Part shown: piece by piece, positions 15,139-22,924 of the stretch
Numbering within the stretch: the stretch's first letter is position 1
Layout: each line of letters opens with the position of its first letter
NCBI RefSeq assembly: GCF_028807635.1
Contig: NZ_JARBAX010000001.1
Coordinates: forward strand, 3,955,501-4,019,500
Source of the DNA: Streptomyces spiramyceticus
GTDB lineage: Bacteria > Actinomycetota > Actinomycetes > Streptomycetales > Streptomycetaceae
Length of the DNA: 64,000 bases
Direction of reading: 5' to 3'
The notes under the pieces: model-generated
What the model saw: only the letters and a program-made list of their open reading frames with translations
The model's database searches: none
Told to the model about the DNA's origin: nothing
Program-made: the position numbers and the translations under genes

Positions 15139-16425
15139 ATGACAAGGGCGGCGTTTTCCGTGGCGGTGCAAGAGGCGAGACAGAGCACGCACAGTGGTGG
15201 CTGCATGTGCGGTGACTGCCCGCACGGTGCGCGTGAGGGCCACCGTCGCGCGGTGGCGGAATTCCTTGCCAAGCGGGACGGCCTGGCCGCCGGCCAGGGG
15301 CTGCCCGCCGCCGTCGCGCACTCCACGGGCGCCTCGCGCCAGTGGGTGTCCGACGAGCTGACCCAGTCGGCCCGCGCGGTCGCCGAACGCAGCCGTGAGG
15401 CGGGCGAGGCGTGGCTGCAACTGGTGTGGCGGAGCACGCTGTTCGTGGTGTGGGGCGGGGTGATCGTGCTCGTACTCGCGCAGGCGTTCACCGCCATCGG
15501 CGCCGGATGGACGACCGCGCGTACGGCGGGGATGCTGGCCGGGCTCATCACCGCCGCCCTGCTGACCGTTGCGGCACGTGTGCACCGGGCGCGCGGCGGG
15601 CTCCTCGCGCCGATCATCGGCGAGGACAACCGGCTGTCCACCTCACGGGCCGTCGCCGCGGCCTGGGTGCTGCTCGTCGTCTTCGCGGTGCTGGTCATCG
15701 CGATCCAGCTGGCCGGCGCGTCCGACCACGCCGACCGTGACGCGCTCATCGCGGGCCTCGAACTCGCCCGTGGCGTCGGCATGGTGACCGTCCTCGCCCT
15801 GACCTGCGGAATCGCCGTCCTCGTACGCCACGTGGTGACCGTACGCATCCTCGCGCAGCGCCTCCAGAAGGTACGGGCCGACCGCCCCCGCGCCGCCGAC
15901 CTTCTCACCGACGACGCGGGCCGGGGCAGCTTCGCCGACGTGCAGTACGTCCTGGTGAGCGCGGTCGCCGTCGTCTTCGCGGCGGTGCGGCTGGCCCGGC
16001 GCCCCGAGCAGCTGCCCGACCTGCCGTGGGGCCTCGCCCTGCTGGTGGCCGTGTCGGCGGCGACGTACTTCGCGGGCAAGTACGCGGAGGGCGGGCGTCC
16101 GGTCATCCTCTCCGTCGTACGGGCCAGGGAGGCGGGCGATCTGGACGCGCCCATCCGTACCGGCGACGACATCGAGATCCGGGGCGCGGGATTCGTACCG
16201 CCGGGCGCGCAGACGCCCGACCGGTTGGCCAAGATGGTCGTACGGATCGGCACGGTGCACGTCCATGTGCCGCTGATTCCGGTGCCGGGCGGCTTCTCCA
16301 ACCCGACGGACACGGTGCTGACGGTGCCGGTGCCGGTGGAGGTGGAGCCCGGGCGGGTCGACGTACAAGTGATCACTGCGGCGGGTGCGGAGACCGACCG
16401 GGTGACGATCGACGTCACTGACTGA
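15139..16425 (+). CDS. Multi-pass membrane protein of unknown function with N-terminal Cys cluster
   Basis: 428 residues; I do not recognise a named family. The N-terminus carries GGCMCGDCPHG (C-x-C-x2-C, a possible metal site) and an amphipathic region. About six hydrophobic segments follow: FVVWGGVIVLVLAQAF, AGLITAALLTVAARV, AWVLLVVFAVLVIAIQLAG, VGMVTVLALTCGIAVL, VLVSAVAVVFAAVRL and LALLVAVSAATYFAG. The last 110 residues (from GGRPVILSVVRAREAGDLD) are soluble and read IRTGDDIEIRGAGFVPPG ... VTIDVTD, like an IPT/TIG-type beta sandwich. Start ATG has no clear RBS; GTG 15160 is an alternative. Single gene, same strand as its neighbours. Confidence 0.75.
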   Translation: MTRAAFSVAVQEARQSTHSGGCMCGDCPHGAREGHRRAVAEFLAKRDGLAAGQGLPAAVAHSTGASRQWVSDELTQSARAVAERSREAGEAWLQLVWRSTLFVVWGGVIVLVLAQAFTAIGAGWTTARTAGMLAGLITAALLTVAARVHRARGGLLAPIIGEDNRLSTSRAVAAAWVLLVVFAVLVIAIQLAGASDHADRDALIAGLELARGVGMVTVLALTCGIAVLVRHVVTVRILAQRLQKVRADRPRAADLLTDDAGRGSFADVQYVLVSAVAVVFAAVRLARRPEQLPDLPWGLALLVAVSAATYFAGKYAEGGRPVILSVVRAREAGDLDAPIRTGDDIEIRGAGFVPPGAQTPDRLAKMVVRIGTVHVHVPLIPVPGGFSNPTDTVLTVPVPVEVEPGRVDVQVITAAGAETDRVTIDVTD

Positions 16426-16559
16426 GCCGACTTGCGCCCCACTTGGGCCGACTTGAATCCCTTCTTGAGCCCGACCGGTGCTGCATACGTATGCCTCTTC
16501 GAGGGGCGCGGGGAGAATCAGCCCCGCGCCGCAAGGGCGTTTGGGAGAGGCGGACCACC

Positions 16560-17090
16560 ATGGCTCACGGCGGCTATTCGACCGGCGGCATCATGACGGA
16601 CATGGGCGAGGGCCCGCGCGGGCGTGGCGGCTGGAAGGCGACCGCGAGCCGGTACGCGCTCCTGCCGCTTCGGGTCTTCCTCGGTGTCACCTTCATCTAC
16701 GCGGGCCTGGACAAGATCACCGACGACGTCTTCCTCTCCGCGAGCGGCACCGGCTCGATCGGCGAGATGATGAACGCGGTACGCGACAGCGCGGCGATCC
16801 CGGAGATGGTCGACCTGGCCCTGAAGAACCCGGAGGGGTTCGGCCTCGCCATCGGGGCCGGTGAAATCGCCGTCGGCATCGGCACATTGACCGGCCTGCT
16901 CGCACGGCTCGCCGCGCTCGGCGGGGCGCTGATCTCGCTGAGCCTGTGGCTGACCGTGAGCTGGCAGACCGAGCCGTACTACTACGGGAACGACCTGGCC
17001 TACCTGATGGCGTGGCTGCCGCTGCTGCTGGCGGGAGCATCCGTGCTGTCCGTCGACGCCGCCCTGGCGGCGCGACGGCGCAGGCCGTAG
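16560..17090 (+). CDS. DoxX-family membrane protein
   Basis: 176 residues, four predicted transmembrane segments. The DoxX signature is seen in LLPLRVFLGVTFIYAGLDKITD and IGAGEIAVGIGTLTGLLARLAALGGALISLSLW. The product is an inner-membrane protein often linked to quinone or thiosulfate redox chemistry; the substrate here is unknown. ATG 16560 is preceded by GGGAGAGG 9 bp upstream, better than the upstream in-frame starts. The 3' end overlaps the convergent gene on the minus strand by 91 bp. Confidence 0.85.
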   Translation: MAHGGYSTGGIMTDMGEGPRGRGGWKATASRYALLPLRVFLGVTFIYAGLDKITDDVFLSASGTGSIGEMMNAVRDSAAIPEMVDLALKNPEGFGLAIGAGEIAVGIGTLTGLLARLAALGGALISLSLWLTVSWQTEPYYYGNDLAYLMAWLPLLLAGASVLSVDAALAARRRRP

Positions 17091-17368
17091 CTCACCCAGG
17101 TCGCCGCGCCCGCGAGCAGCAGCCCGAAGCAGACCGCCGGAAGCGCCACGTAGGACGGGGTCTGCCAGGCGCCCGCGGCGTCACCGAGGTACGCGCCGGC
17201 CGTGCCCGCCATCACCAGTCCGAGGATCAGCTTGCCGGGACGGAACTCGTGCCGGAAGCGGGAGCGCCGCCGCTCAGGACTGGTGCTGTGGTTCGCGCTG
17301 CTGTGGTTCTGGTCGCGGTGGTTGTCGGGGCGGCGGTTCTCGCTGCTGTCGTTCTCACCGTGCGGCAC
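17000..17368 (-). CDS. Small membrane protein downstream of the PspC protein
   Basis: 122 residues: a polar His/Asn/Ser-rich head, then two transmembrane helices (PGKLILGLVMAGTAGAYLGD and YVALPAVCFGLLLAGAATWV), a basic stretch LRRRAARAA and a Ser-rich tail. The GTG start (17368) overlaps the end of the PspC gene by 14 bp with GGAGGTGA just upstream, so translation is coupled. It is presumably part of the same envelope-stress unit. Its 3' end lies 91 bp inside the convergent DoxX gene. Confidence 0.75.
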   Translation of the reverse strand: MPHGENDSSENRRPDNHRDQNHSSANHSTSPERRRSRFRHEFRPGKLILGLVMAGTAGAYLGDAAGAWQTPSYVALPAVCFGLLLAGAATWVSYGLRRRAARAASTDSTDAPASSSGSHAIR

Positions 17369-18692
17369 GGGTCACCTCCACCTGTCCTACGCCGACTTCC
17401 AGGTGCAGCTCAAGCGTCCCGGCGGGCTTGGTGCCCTTGTCCTGGGGCGCCTTGAGCGTCTTCTGCGTATCCACACCTGTCCGGATGTCGAAGTCCTGCC
17501 GCCTCTCCCCGGGCAGCTGTACGTCGCCCAGGCCCACGTCGATGTCCGTCTCCACGGTCGCGCCCCTCGGTACGACGACCTTGGCCTGCCCGGCGCCGAC
17601 CTGCACCCGGGTGGTGACCGTCCCGTCGGGCGGGATGCGTACGCCGCTGAGGTCGAGCGTGCCGATGCCGGACCCGAGTTCGTACACCGGCTGTACGGAC
17701 GCGGCCGTCGTGGGCTTCCAGTCCGTACGCATCCAGTCCGTCGTGATCTCCTTCGGCAGCGCGGCCGACCCGGCCAGCAGGGCCGCCGTGACCATGGTGA
17801 GCAGGATCGTGCCGAGTCCCGTACGCCCGCGGAAGGCGCTGACCGCTATGCCGAGGCCGAAGACGGCGAGTGCGCAGGAGAGGCCGATCTGAAGGCTCGT
17901 ACCGAACGGCTGCGCGTCCCACGACAGGCCGGTGCCGAGCCCGCCCGCGAGTACGGCCAGCAGGAACACCCGGCCGCCGATGCCGCGCGGCCCGCGCGTC
18001 GCCGGGTCGCGGCGCGGCTGCTGCTGCGGCGGGCGGCCCGGCTGCGGGGACGGACCCGTGGCCGGAGGCGGTACGTCGTCCACGGCCGCGCCCTCGGGGC
18101 CCCACAGGTAACCGATGCCGACCGGGCCCGTCGTGCCGTCCTTGATGATCGGGTCCCGCCACCACGAGGGGGCGCCGGGAACGGGCGGCGGCTGCGTCTC
18201 GGGCGGCGCGACCGCCACGGCCTGTGCGGCCACCGGGTCGAGCGGGCCGGTCTCGGGGTCGGCGTGGCGGCGGCGCTGGGACCAGTACGTTGCGCCGGTG
18301 AGGGCGATCGACAGCATCACGGCGAAGCCGAGAACGCTGCCGTTGCTCAGCATCGACAGGAACAGGCCGCAGCCGACCAGGGCGAACAGCACGGCGACGA
18401 GCGTGGCCCCGTCGACGCGGCCCGTCAGCAGCCGACGGGCCTCGTTCTCGTCCTCGCCGTCGAGCGGGATGAACAGCCAGGCGAAGCCGTAGAAGATCAG
18501 GCCGATGCCCCCGGTCACAGCCAGGACGCCGAGCCCGATACGGAAAATCACCGGGTCGAGGTCGAAATGCCGGCCGAGCCCGCCGCACACGCCGCCCACG
18601 ACCTTCTGCCGCTTGATGCGGCGCAGCGGCGGCTGACCCGGGCCCGGTTCGGCGTCGGCGCCCACCGGGGCGGCCTGCTGCGCATCTGTCAT
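17355..18692 (-). CDS. PspC-domain envelope protein with LiaF-like C-terminal domain
   Basis: 445 residues. The N-terminal PspC domain (about 22-78) reads RRIKRQKVVGGVCGGLGRHF and continues to IFYGFAWLFIPL. Several more transmembrane helices follow (VAVLFALVGCGLFLSML, VLGFAVMLSIALTGA, GRVFLLAVLAGGLGTGL, LGTILLTMVTAALLAGSAAL), with a Pro/Gln-rich cytoplasmic loop between. The C-terminus is a beta-rich region (GSGIGTLDLSGVRIPPDGTV, then VQVGAGQAKVVVPRGATVET) typical of LiaF/DUF2154-type domains. Divergent from a PspC-bearing sensor kinase and its response regulator. The set resembles LiaF-LiaS-LiaR, in which the F protein restrains the kinase until cell-envelope damage occurs. The reading frame is open far upstream, but ATG 18692 begins the homologous part. 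Confidence 0.88.
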   Translation of the reverse strand: MTDAQQAAPVGADAEPGPGQPPLRRIKRQKVVGGVCGGLGRHFDLDPVIFRIGLGVLAVTGGIGLIFYGFAWLFIPLDGEDENEARRLLTGRVDGATLVAVLFALVGCGLFLSMLSNGSVLGFAVMLSIALTGATYWSQRRRHADPETGPLDPVAAQAVAVAPPETQPPPVPGAPSWWRDPIIKDGTTGPVGIGYLWGPEGAAVDDVPPPATGPSPQPGRPPQQQPRRDPATRGPRGIGGRVFLLAVLAGGLGTGLSWDAQPFGTSLQIGLSCALAVFGLGIAVSAFRGRTGLGTILLTMVTAALLAGSAALPKEITTDWMRTDWKPTTAASVQPVYELGSGIGTLDLSGVRIPPDGTVTTRVQVGAGQAKVVVPRGATVETDIDVGLGDVQLPGERRQDFDIRTGVDTQKTLKAPQDKGTKPAGTLELHLEVGVGQVEVTRAAR

Positions 18693-18872
18693 GGGTCCAT
18701 GGTGACGGGCGGTTCGGCGCGGCGGGACCATCGGCGACCCTGGACGATCCCTGATTTCGACCCCGAGAGGGCTTTTCGGCACGTGGTGCGGGATACGTAG
18801 CGGGATACGTAAGGGACACGTAGGGGACCGACCCTGATGCCCCTGCCTGCCCGTACATGTGACTATCGGGAC

Positions 18873-20165
18873 ATGCCAGTCGCCACGCCCCGCCGGGCCA
18901 CCAGCTCCCGCGCCCCCGAACCGGAGGAGCCGCAGCCGCGCAAGCTGTACCGCAGCGCCGAAGGGCGGATGCTGGGCGGCGTGGCGCGCGGGCTCGCCGG
19001 GCATCTCGGGCTGCCGGTGGTGTGGGTACGGATCGTCTTCCTGGCGCTCTTCCTCGCGGACGGCATGGGCGCGCTGCTGTACGCCGTCTTCTGGTTCGTC
19101 GTCCCGCTGGGCGTGGGAGGTGTCGACGCGCCGCGCTCGGTCTTCGAGACCACGCTCGACGGGCGCCGCAGGCTGCGCAAACCCGACAAGGGCCAGGTCT
19201 TCGCGCTCTTCGCGCTGCTCGTCGGCGCCGTCACCTTCGTCAGCAACGTCCAGGTGGGCGGCAACGCCGGACGGTACATCTGGCCGACGCTGCTGATCGG
19301 TCTCGGCGTGGTCCTCGTATGGCGCCAGGCGGACAACGCGCGCCGCGCCCACTGGATGGAGATCGGCCGCCGCCGCCGGATGCTGCAGATCGCGCGCGGC
19401 ATGGCGGGCGTCGCCCTGGTCGGCATGGGCCTGACCGCGTTCCTGGTGGTACGCGGCTCCGCGGCGCAACTGGGCAACGTACTGACGGCGGCGCTCGCGG
19501 TGCTCGTGGGCATCGCACTGCTGGCGGGTCCCTGGCTCGTACGCATGACCCAGGACCTCTCCGAGGAGCGCCTGATGCGCATCCGCGCGCAGGAACGCGC
19601 CGAGGTGGCCGCCCACGTCCACGACTCCGTCCTCCACACCCTCACCCTGATCCAGCGCAACGCGGAGGATGCGGGCGAAGTACGCCGCCTGGCCCGCGCG
19701 CAGGAACGCGAGCTCCGCAACTGGCTGTACAAGCCCGAGGGCACGGGCAAGGAGGAGTCGGAGGAGCCCGCCACCCTCGCGGAGGCGGTGAAGCGCTCGG
19801 CTGCCGAGGTCGAGGACAAGCACGGCGTACCGCTGGAGGTCGTGGTCGTCGGCGACTGCCCCCTCGACGACAAACTGGCCGCCCAGATGCAGGCCGCACG
19901 CGAGGCGATGGTCAACGCCGCCAAGTACGGTGGCGAGGGCGGAGCGGTGCAGGTCTACGCGGAGGTCGAGGGCCGGACGGTCTTCGTCTCCGTACGGGAC
20001 CGGGGACCCGGGTTCGATCTGGATTCGGTGCCTGGCGACCGTATGGGCGTACGAGAATCAATCATCGGCCGTATGCAGCGCAACGGCGGTACGGCGAGGC
20101 TGCGTTCCGCGCCCGACGGGGGCACGGAAGTCGAGCTTGAGATGGAGAGGGCGGCGGACGCATGA
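18873..20165 (+). CDS. PspC-domain sensor histidine kinase (LiaS-like)
   Basis: 430 residues from ATG 18873. The N-terminal PspC domain (24-80) is KLYRSAEGRMLGGVARGLAGH and continues to YAVFWFVVPLG. Further transmembrane helices (about 108-123, 137-150, 176-193, 205-224) precede a HisKA_3 dimerisation domain with phosphoacceptor His250 in AAHVHDSVLHTLTLIQ. The ATPase domain shows the N box AAREAMVNAAKYGG and the G box DRGPGFDLDSVPGDRMGVRESI. It autophosphorylates and passes phosphate to the regulator encoded immediately downstream (ATGA overlap). The PspC domain presumably senses membrane state directly. Divergent from the PspC/LiaF-like gene, with a shared 180-bp control region. Confidence 0.93.
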   Translation: MPVATPRRATSSRAPEPEEPQPRKLYRSAEGRMLGGVARGLAGHLGLPVVWVRIVFLALFLADGMGALLYAVFWFVVPLGVGGVDAPRSVFETTLDGRRRLRKPDKGQVFALFALLVGAVTFVSNVQVGGNAGRYIWPTLLIGLGVVLVWRQADNARRAHWMEIGRRRRMLQIARGMAGVALVGMGLTAFLVVRGSAAQLGNVLTAALAVLVGIALLAGPWLVRMTQDLSEERLMRIRAQERAEVAAHVHDSVLHTLTLIQRNAEDAGEVRRLARAQERELRNWLYKPEGTGKEESEEPATLAEAVKRSAAEVEDKHGVPLEVVVVGDCPLDDKLAAQMQAAREAMVNAAKYGGEGGAVQVYAEVEGRTVFVSVRDRGPGFDLDSVPGDRMGVRESIIGRMQRNGGTARLRSAPDGGTEVELEMERAADA

Positions 20166-20860
20166 CCGAGGCAAGCGGGGCAAGCGGGGACGGCGTGGAG
20201 CGCAGGGTACGAGTGGTGCTGGTGGACGACCACCGGATGTTCCGTACGGGCGTGCAGGCGGAGATCGGCCAGACCGAGACGACGGGCGTCGAGGTCGTCG
20301 GCGAGGCCGCCGACGTCGACCAGGCGGTCACCGTCATCACGGCGACACGGCCCGAGGTCGTCCTGCTCGACGTACATCTCCCGGGCGGCGGCGGCGTCGA
20401 AGTCCTGCGCCGCTGCGCGCCGATGATGGGGGCGGCGGAGAATGCGGTGCGCTTCCTGGCCCTGTCGGTGTCGGACGCGGCGGAGGACGTGATCGGCGTG
20501 ATCCGGGGCGGGGCGCGCGGCTACGTCACGAAGACCATCACGGGCGCGGACCTGGTGGACTCCATCTTCCGCGTCCAGGACGGCGACGCGGTCTTCTCAC
20601 CGCGCCTTGCGGGCTTCGTACTCGACGCGTTCGCTTCGACGGACGCGCCGCCGGTGGACGAGGACCTGGACCGGCTGACGCAGCGGGAGAGGGAGGTGCT
20701 GCGGCTGATCGCGCGTGGTTACGCGTACAAGGAGATCGCGAAGCAGCTCTTCATCTCGGTGAAGACGGTCGAGTCGCATGTGTCCGCGGTCCTGCGCAAG
20801 CTGCAGCTGTCGAACAGGCATGAGCTGACGCGCTGGGCGACGGCCCGCCGCCTGGTCTGA
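20162..20860 (+). CDS. LuxR/NarL-family response regulator
   Basis: 232 residues. The receiver domain has acidic pair VDD (21-23), phosphoacceptor Asp70 in VVLLDVHLP, and the switch lysine in GYVTKTITGADL. The C-terminal LuxR helix-turn-helix is LTQREREVLRLIARGYAYKE and IAKQLFISVKTVESHVSAVL. The start overlaps the sensor-kinase stop codon (ATGA), indicating translational coupling. It is the cognate regulator of the PspC kinase and probably controls the divergent PspC/LiaF-like operon. Four residues separate the start from the Gly/Ser-rich segment that precedes the domain. Confidence 0.95.
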   Translation: MTEASGASGDGVERRVRVVLVDDHRMFRTGVQAEIGQTETTGVEVVGEAADVDQAVTVITATRPEVVLLDVHLPGGGGVEVLRRCAPMMGAAENAVRFLALSVSDAAEDVIGVIRGGARGYVTKTITGADLVDSIFRVQDGDAVFSPRLAGFVLDAFASTDAPPVDEDLDRLTQREREVLRLIARGYAYKEIAKQLFISVKTVESHVSAVLRKLQLSNRHELTRWATARRLV

Positions 20861-20897
20861 CGTATCTGATCTGTCCGACCCGTCTGACCTGTTTGAC

Positions 20898-21470
20898 CTA
20901 TTCCAGGTGCTTACGGGCATCCATCAGGGCAAAGCCGAGGAGGTTGAGCCCGCGCCAGGTGGCGGCCGATGCGGCCCGTTCGTCGTCGGCTGCGAGGCCG
21001 ATGCCCCAGACCCGGTCGAGGGGGCTGGCTTCGACCAGGACGCGGTTGCGGGTCGCGCCGAGGTACTCACGCAGTGCGTCGTGCCGGCCGAACTTGGCGA
21101 TGTTGCCGCGCACGACGATGCCGTAGCGGTGCTCGCGCCACGTCTTCTCGTCGAAGTTGCGGATCCGGCGGCCCAGGGCCTTGGCCTCGGCGGGATGCTT
21201 GGTGTCGAGAACCTTGGTGGCGATTGCGGGATCGTCGAACAGCCACGCCTTGTGGGCCATCATGTAGTGCTCGGCGGAGCGGTAGGTGTGGCCGTCCTCG
21301 ACGAAGTCCACGGGCCACCACTGGCTGAGACAGCCGGGACCGGCGGCGGCGCCGCGGGTGGGCCGGTGGCCCCAGAAGTAGTGGTAGCGGAGGGGCCGTT
21401 CGGTGCTCTGTTCTGCTGCGATGGCCTCCTCTACGGACATGGGAAGCGGTGTGTGACGGTCGTTCAACAT
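20898..21470 (-). CDS. NADAR-family N-glycosidase-like protein
   Basis: 190 residues of the NADAR (NAD- and ADP-ribose-associated; YbiA/RibX) family. Seen: LRYHYFWGHRPTRG, LSQWWPVDFVEDGHTYRSAEHYMMAHKAWLFDD and VVRGNIAKFGRHDALREYL, with the family's conserved acidic and aromatic residues. Known members cleave N-glycosidic bonds in riboflavin intermediates or reverse ADP-ribosylation of guanine. Which applies here cannot be told. ATG 21470 lacks a Shine-Dalgarno; TATGTA lies 11 bp upstream, compatible with a very short leader. A second ATG 51 bp downstream is possible. Convergent with the response-regulator gene. Confidence 0.85.
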   Translation of the reverse strand: MLNDRHTPLPMSVEEAIAAEQSTERPLRYHYFWGHRPTRGAAAGPGCLSQWWPVDFVEDGHTYRSAEHYMMAHKAWLFDDPAIATKVLDTKHPAEAKALGRRIRNFDEKTWREHRYGIVVRGNIAKFGRHDALREYLGATRNRVLVEASPLDRVWGIGLAADDERAASAATWRGLNLLGFALMDARKHLE

Positions 21471-21692
21471 TGACGCACCGTTACATACCTGCGCCGACGG
21501 CCTCAAGCGAATTGACCTCGAACCACACCGTTTTGCTGATCCTGCACGCACGCAACTGGTGCGCCCCACCCACTGAGCCGCGCGCCCAGGCAGCGAAAGC
21601 CGAGCGGCGAATTCAGCTGCTCCGGGGCCCGGCTCCCGGGGGCGGCCCCACAGCAGAAGCAACCAACGCCCCCGGCCGGCGCGCGACTGATG

Positions 21693-22412
21693 TCAGTTGC
21701 AGCAGTCGCACCCAGTACGGCAGCCACAGCCATCGGCCTCGGCCTGCGGCGGCGCCGGCACAGCGGCGGCGGCGGGGGCTGCGCAGCAGGTTTTGCCCTG
21801 CCAGGCGTCCCTCCCCTCCTTGGCCGCCACCGCTGCGATCGCGAGCGCCGCGATCGGGTCGGCCCATGACCAGCCCAGGGTGGCGTTGAGTACCAGGCCG
21901 ACCAGCAGTACGGCCGACAAGTACGTGCACAGCAGGGTCTGCTTCGAATCGGCGACCGCCGACGCCGAGCCGAGTTCGCGCCCCGCCCTGCGCTGGGCGG
22001 CCGACAGGACCGGCATCACCGCCAGCGACAGGGCGGCGAGCACGATGCCGGGGACGGAGCGCTCGGCCTCGCCGGTGCCGGCCAGTGCGCGTACGGCGTC
22101 GAACGTGACGTAGGTGGCCAGCGCGAAGAACGACACGGCGATGATCCGCAGCGTGGTCTTCTCCCGCGCCTCGCGCACGGCATGATCACGGGCGGAGAAC
22201 TGCCAGGCGACCGCCGCGGCGGAGGAGACCTCGACGACCGAGTCCAGGCCGAACCCGACCAGGGCGGTGGAAGAGGCGATCGTGCCCGCGGTGATGGCCA
22301 CAGCCGCCTCGACGAGGTTATAGGTGATCGTGGCGGCAACCAGTATTCGTACACGGCGAGTGAGCGCATCCCGGCGGGTCGGCGCCGGACCGGTGGATGT
22401 CTCCGCGCTCAT
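21693..22412 (-). CDS. CDF-like cation efflux protein with Cys-rich tail
   Basis: 239 residues with about six transmembrane helices: VRILVAATITYNLVEAAVAI, STALVGFGLDSVVEVSSAAA, LRIIAVSFFALATYVTFDAV, GIVLAALSLAVMPVLSAA, LLCTYLSAVLLVGLVLNATL and DPIAALAIAAVAAKEGRD. The Asp/Glu residues in GLDSVVEVS and WADP are candidate ion ligands. The C-terminal cytoplasmic tail holds eight Cys in about 33 residues (TCCAAP, GCGCRTGCDCCN), a likely metal-binding extension. The ATG lies 1 bp after the stop of the CmtR-like repressor gene, so both form one operon. The likely role is export of Cd(II), Pb(II) or another thiophilic ion. Confidence 0.85.
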   Translation of the reverse strand: MSAETSTGPAPTRRDALTRRVRILVAATITYNLVEAAVAITAGTIASSTALVGFGLDSVVEVSSAAAVAWQFSARDHAVREAREKTTLRIIAVSFFALATYVTFDAVRALAGTGEAERSVPGIVLAALSLAVMPVLSAAQRRAGRELGSASAVADSKQTLLCTYLSAVLLVGLVLNATLGWSWADPIAALAIAAVAAKEGRDAWQGKTCCAAPAAAAVPAPPQAEADGCGCRTGCDCCN

Positions 22413-22413
22413 G

Positions 22414-22749
22414 TCAGCAGCAGCCCTTGTCGTCGGCGTCGACGCAAGTACGGTCGGTCTCCACCGCCACCACGGCGGTGCGCAGGTCGTCCAGCGCGTG
22501 ACCGAGGCGGGGGTCGGCCAGCTCGTAGCGGGTGCGACGGCCCACGGGGACGGCGATGACCAGGCCGCAGTCGCGCAGGCAGGCCAGGTGGTTCGACAGC
22601 CGGGTGCGGGAGATCCCGAGCGCCTCGGCAAGGTCGGACGGATGGGCGGGCGCCTGGCGCAGGGCGAGCAGCAGCCGGCAGCGGATCGGGTCGGCGAGCG
22701 CGCGGCCGAACCGCACCAGCACCTCGACGTCGGAAGCGAGAGTCAGCAC
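22414..22749 (-). CDS. ArsR-family metal sensor, CmtR-like
   Basis: 111 residues, winged helix of the ArsR/SmtB type (DPIRCRLLLALRQAPAHPSD, then ALGISRTRLSNHLACLRDCG). Cys57, Cys61 and Cys102 fall exactly at the residue numbers of the three metal ligands of M. tuberculosis CmtR, a Cd(II)/Pb(II) sensor, and the helix sequence NHLACLRDCG is nearly the same. Cys110-Cys111 extend the tail. It is expected to repress its own operon and release DNA on binding Cd or Pb. GTG 22749 starts the homologous frame. A perfect 16-bp palindrome lies 19 bp upstream. Confidence 0.9.
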   Translation of the reverse strand: MLTLASDVEVLVRFGRALADPIRCRLLLALRQAPAHPSDLAEALGISRTRLSNHLACLRDCGLVIAVPVGRRTRYELADPRLGHALDDLRTAVVAVETDRTCVDADDKGCC

Positions 22750-22768
22750 AGCAACGACAGTACATGGA

Positions 22769-22784
22769 TTTCTGAATTCAGAAA
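22769..22784. promoter_or_regulatory. Candidate CmtR operator
   Basis: Perfect palindrome TTTCTGAATTCAGAAA, AT-rich in a GC-rich genome, 19 bp upstream of the repressor GTG. A TACTGT -10-like hexamer lies between palindrome and start, so a bound repressor would cover the -35 region. Confidence 0.7.
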
Positions 22785-22842
22785 ACCTTGGATCCCGATG
22801 GAACCACCGAGCGTAGATCAGCCTCTGGCTAGTGAGTCAGAC

Positions 22843-22897
22843 CCAATATGCAGCCAGTACGCAGCCAGTACGCACCCAGTACGCACCCGATACGCAT
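22843..22897. repeat. Five 11-bp direct repeats upstream of the VOC gene
   Basis: Five head-to-tail units with consensus CCAGTACGCAC; units 2-4 are nearly identical and units 1 and 5 degenerate. The 11-bp period is about one helical turn, so all copies face one side of the DNA. They end 28 bp before the GTG of the VOC gene. The unit is not a multiple of three, so it is not a coding repeat. Confidence 0.8.
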
Positions 22898-22924
22898 CAG
22901 CCGTACCAACTCTCCGGAGGACAC

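Noticed and set aside
18693..19823. Upstream extension of the PspC/LiaF-like frame
   Set aside because: It is antisense to the sensor kinase and has no PspC homology.
22843..22897. Direct repeats as a CRISPR array
   Set aside because: Eleven-bp units without spacers and no cas genes.
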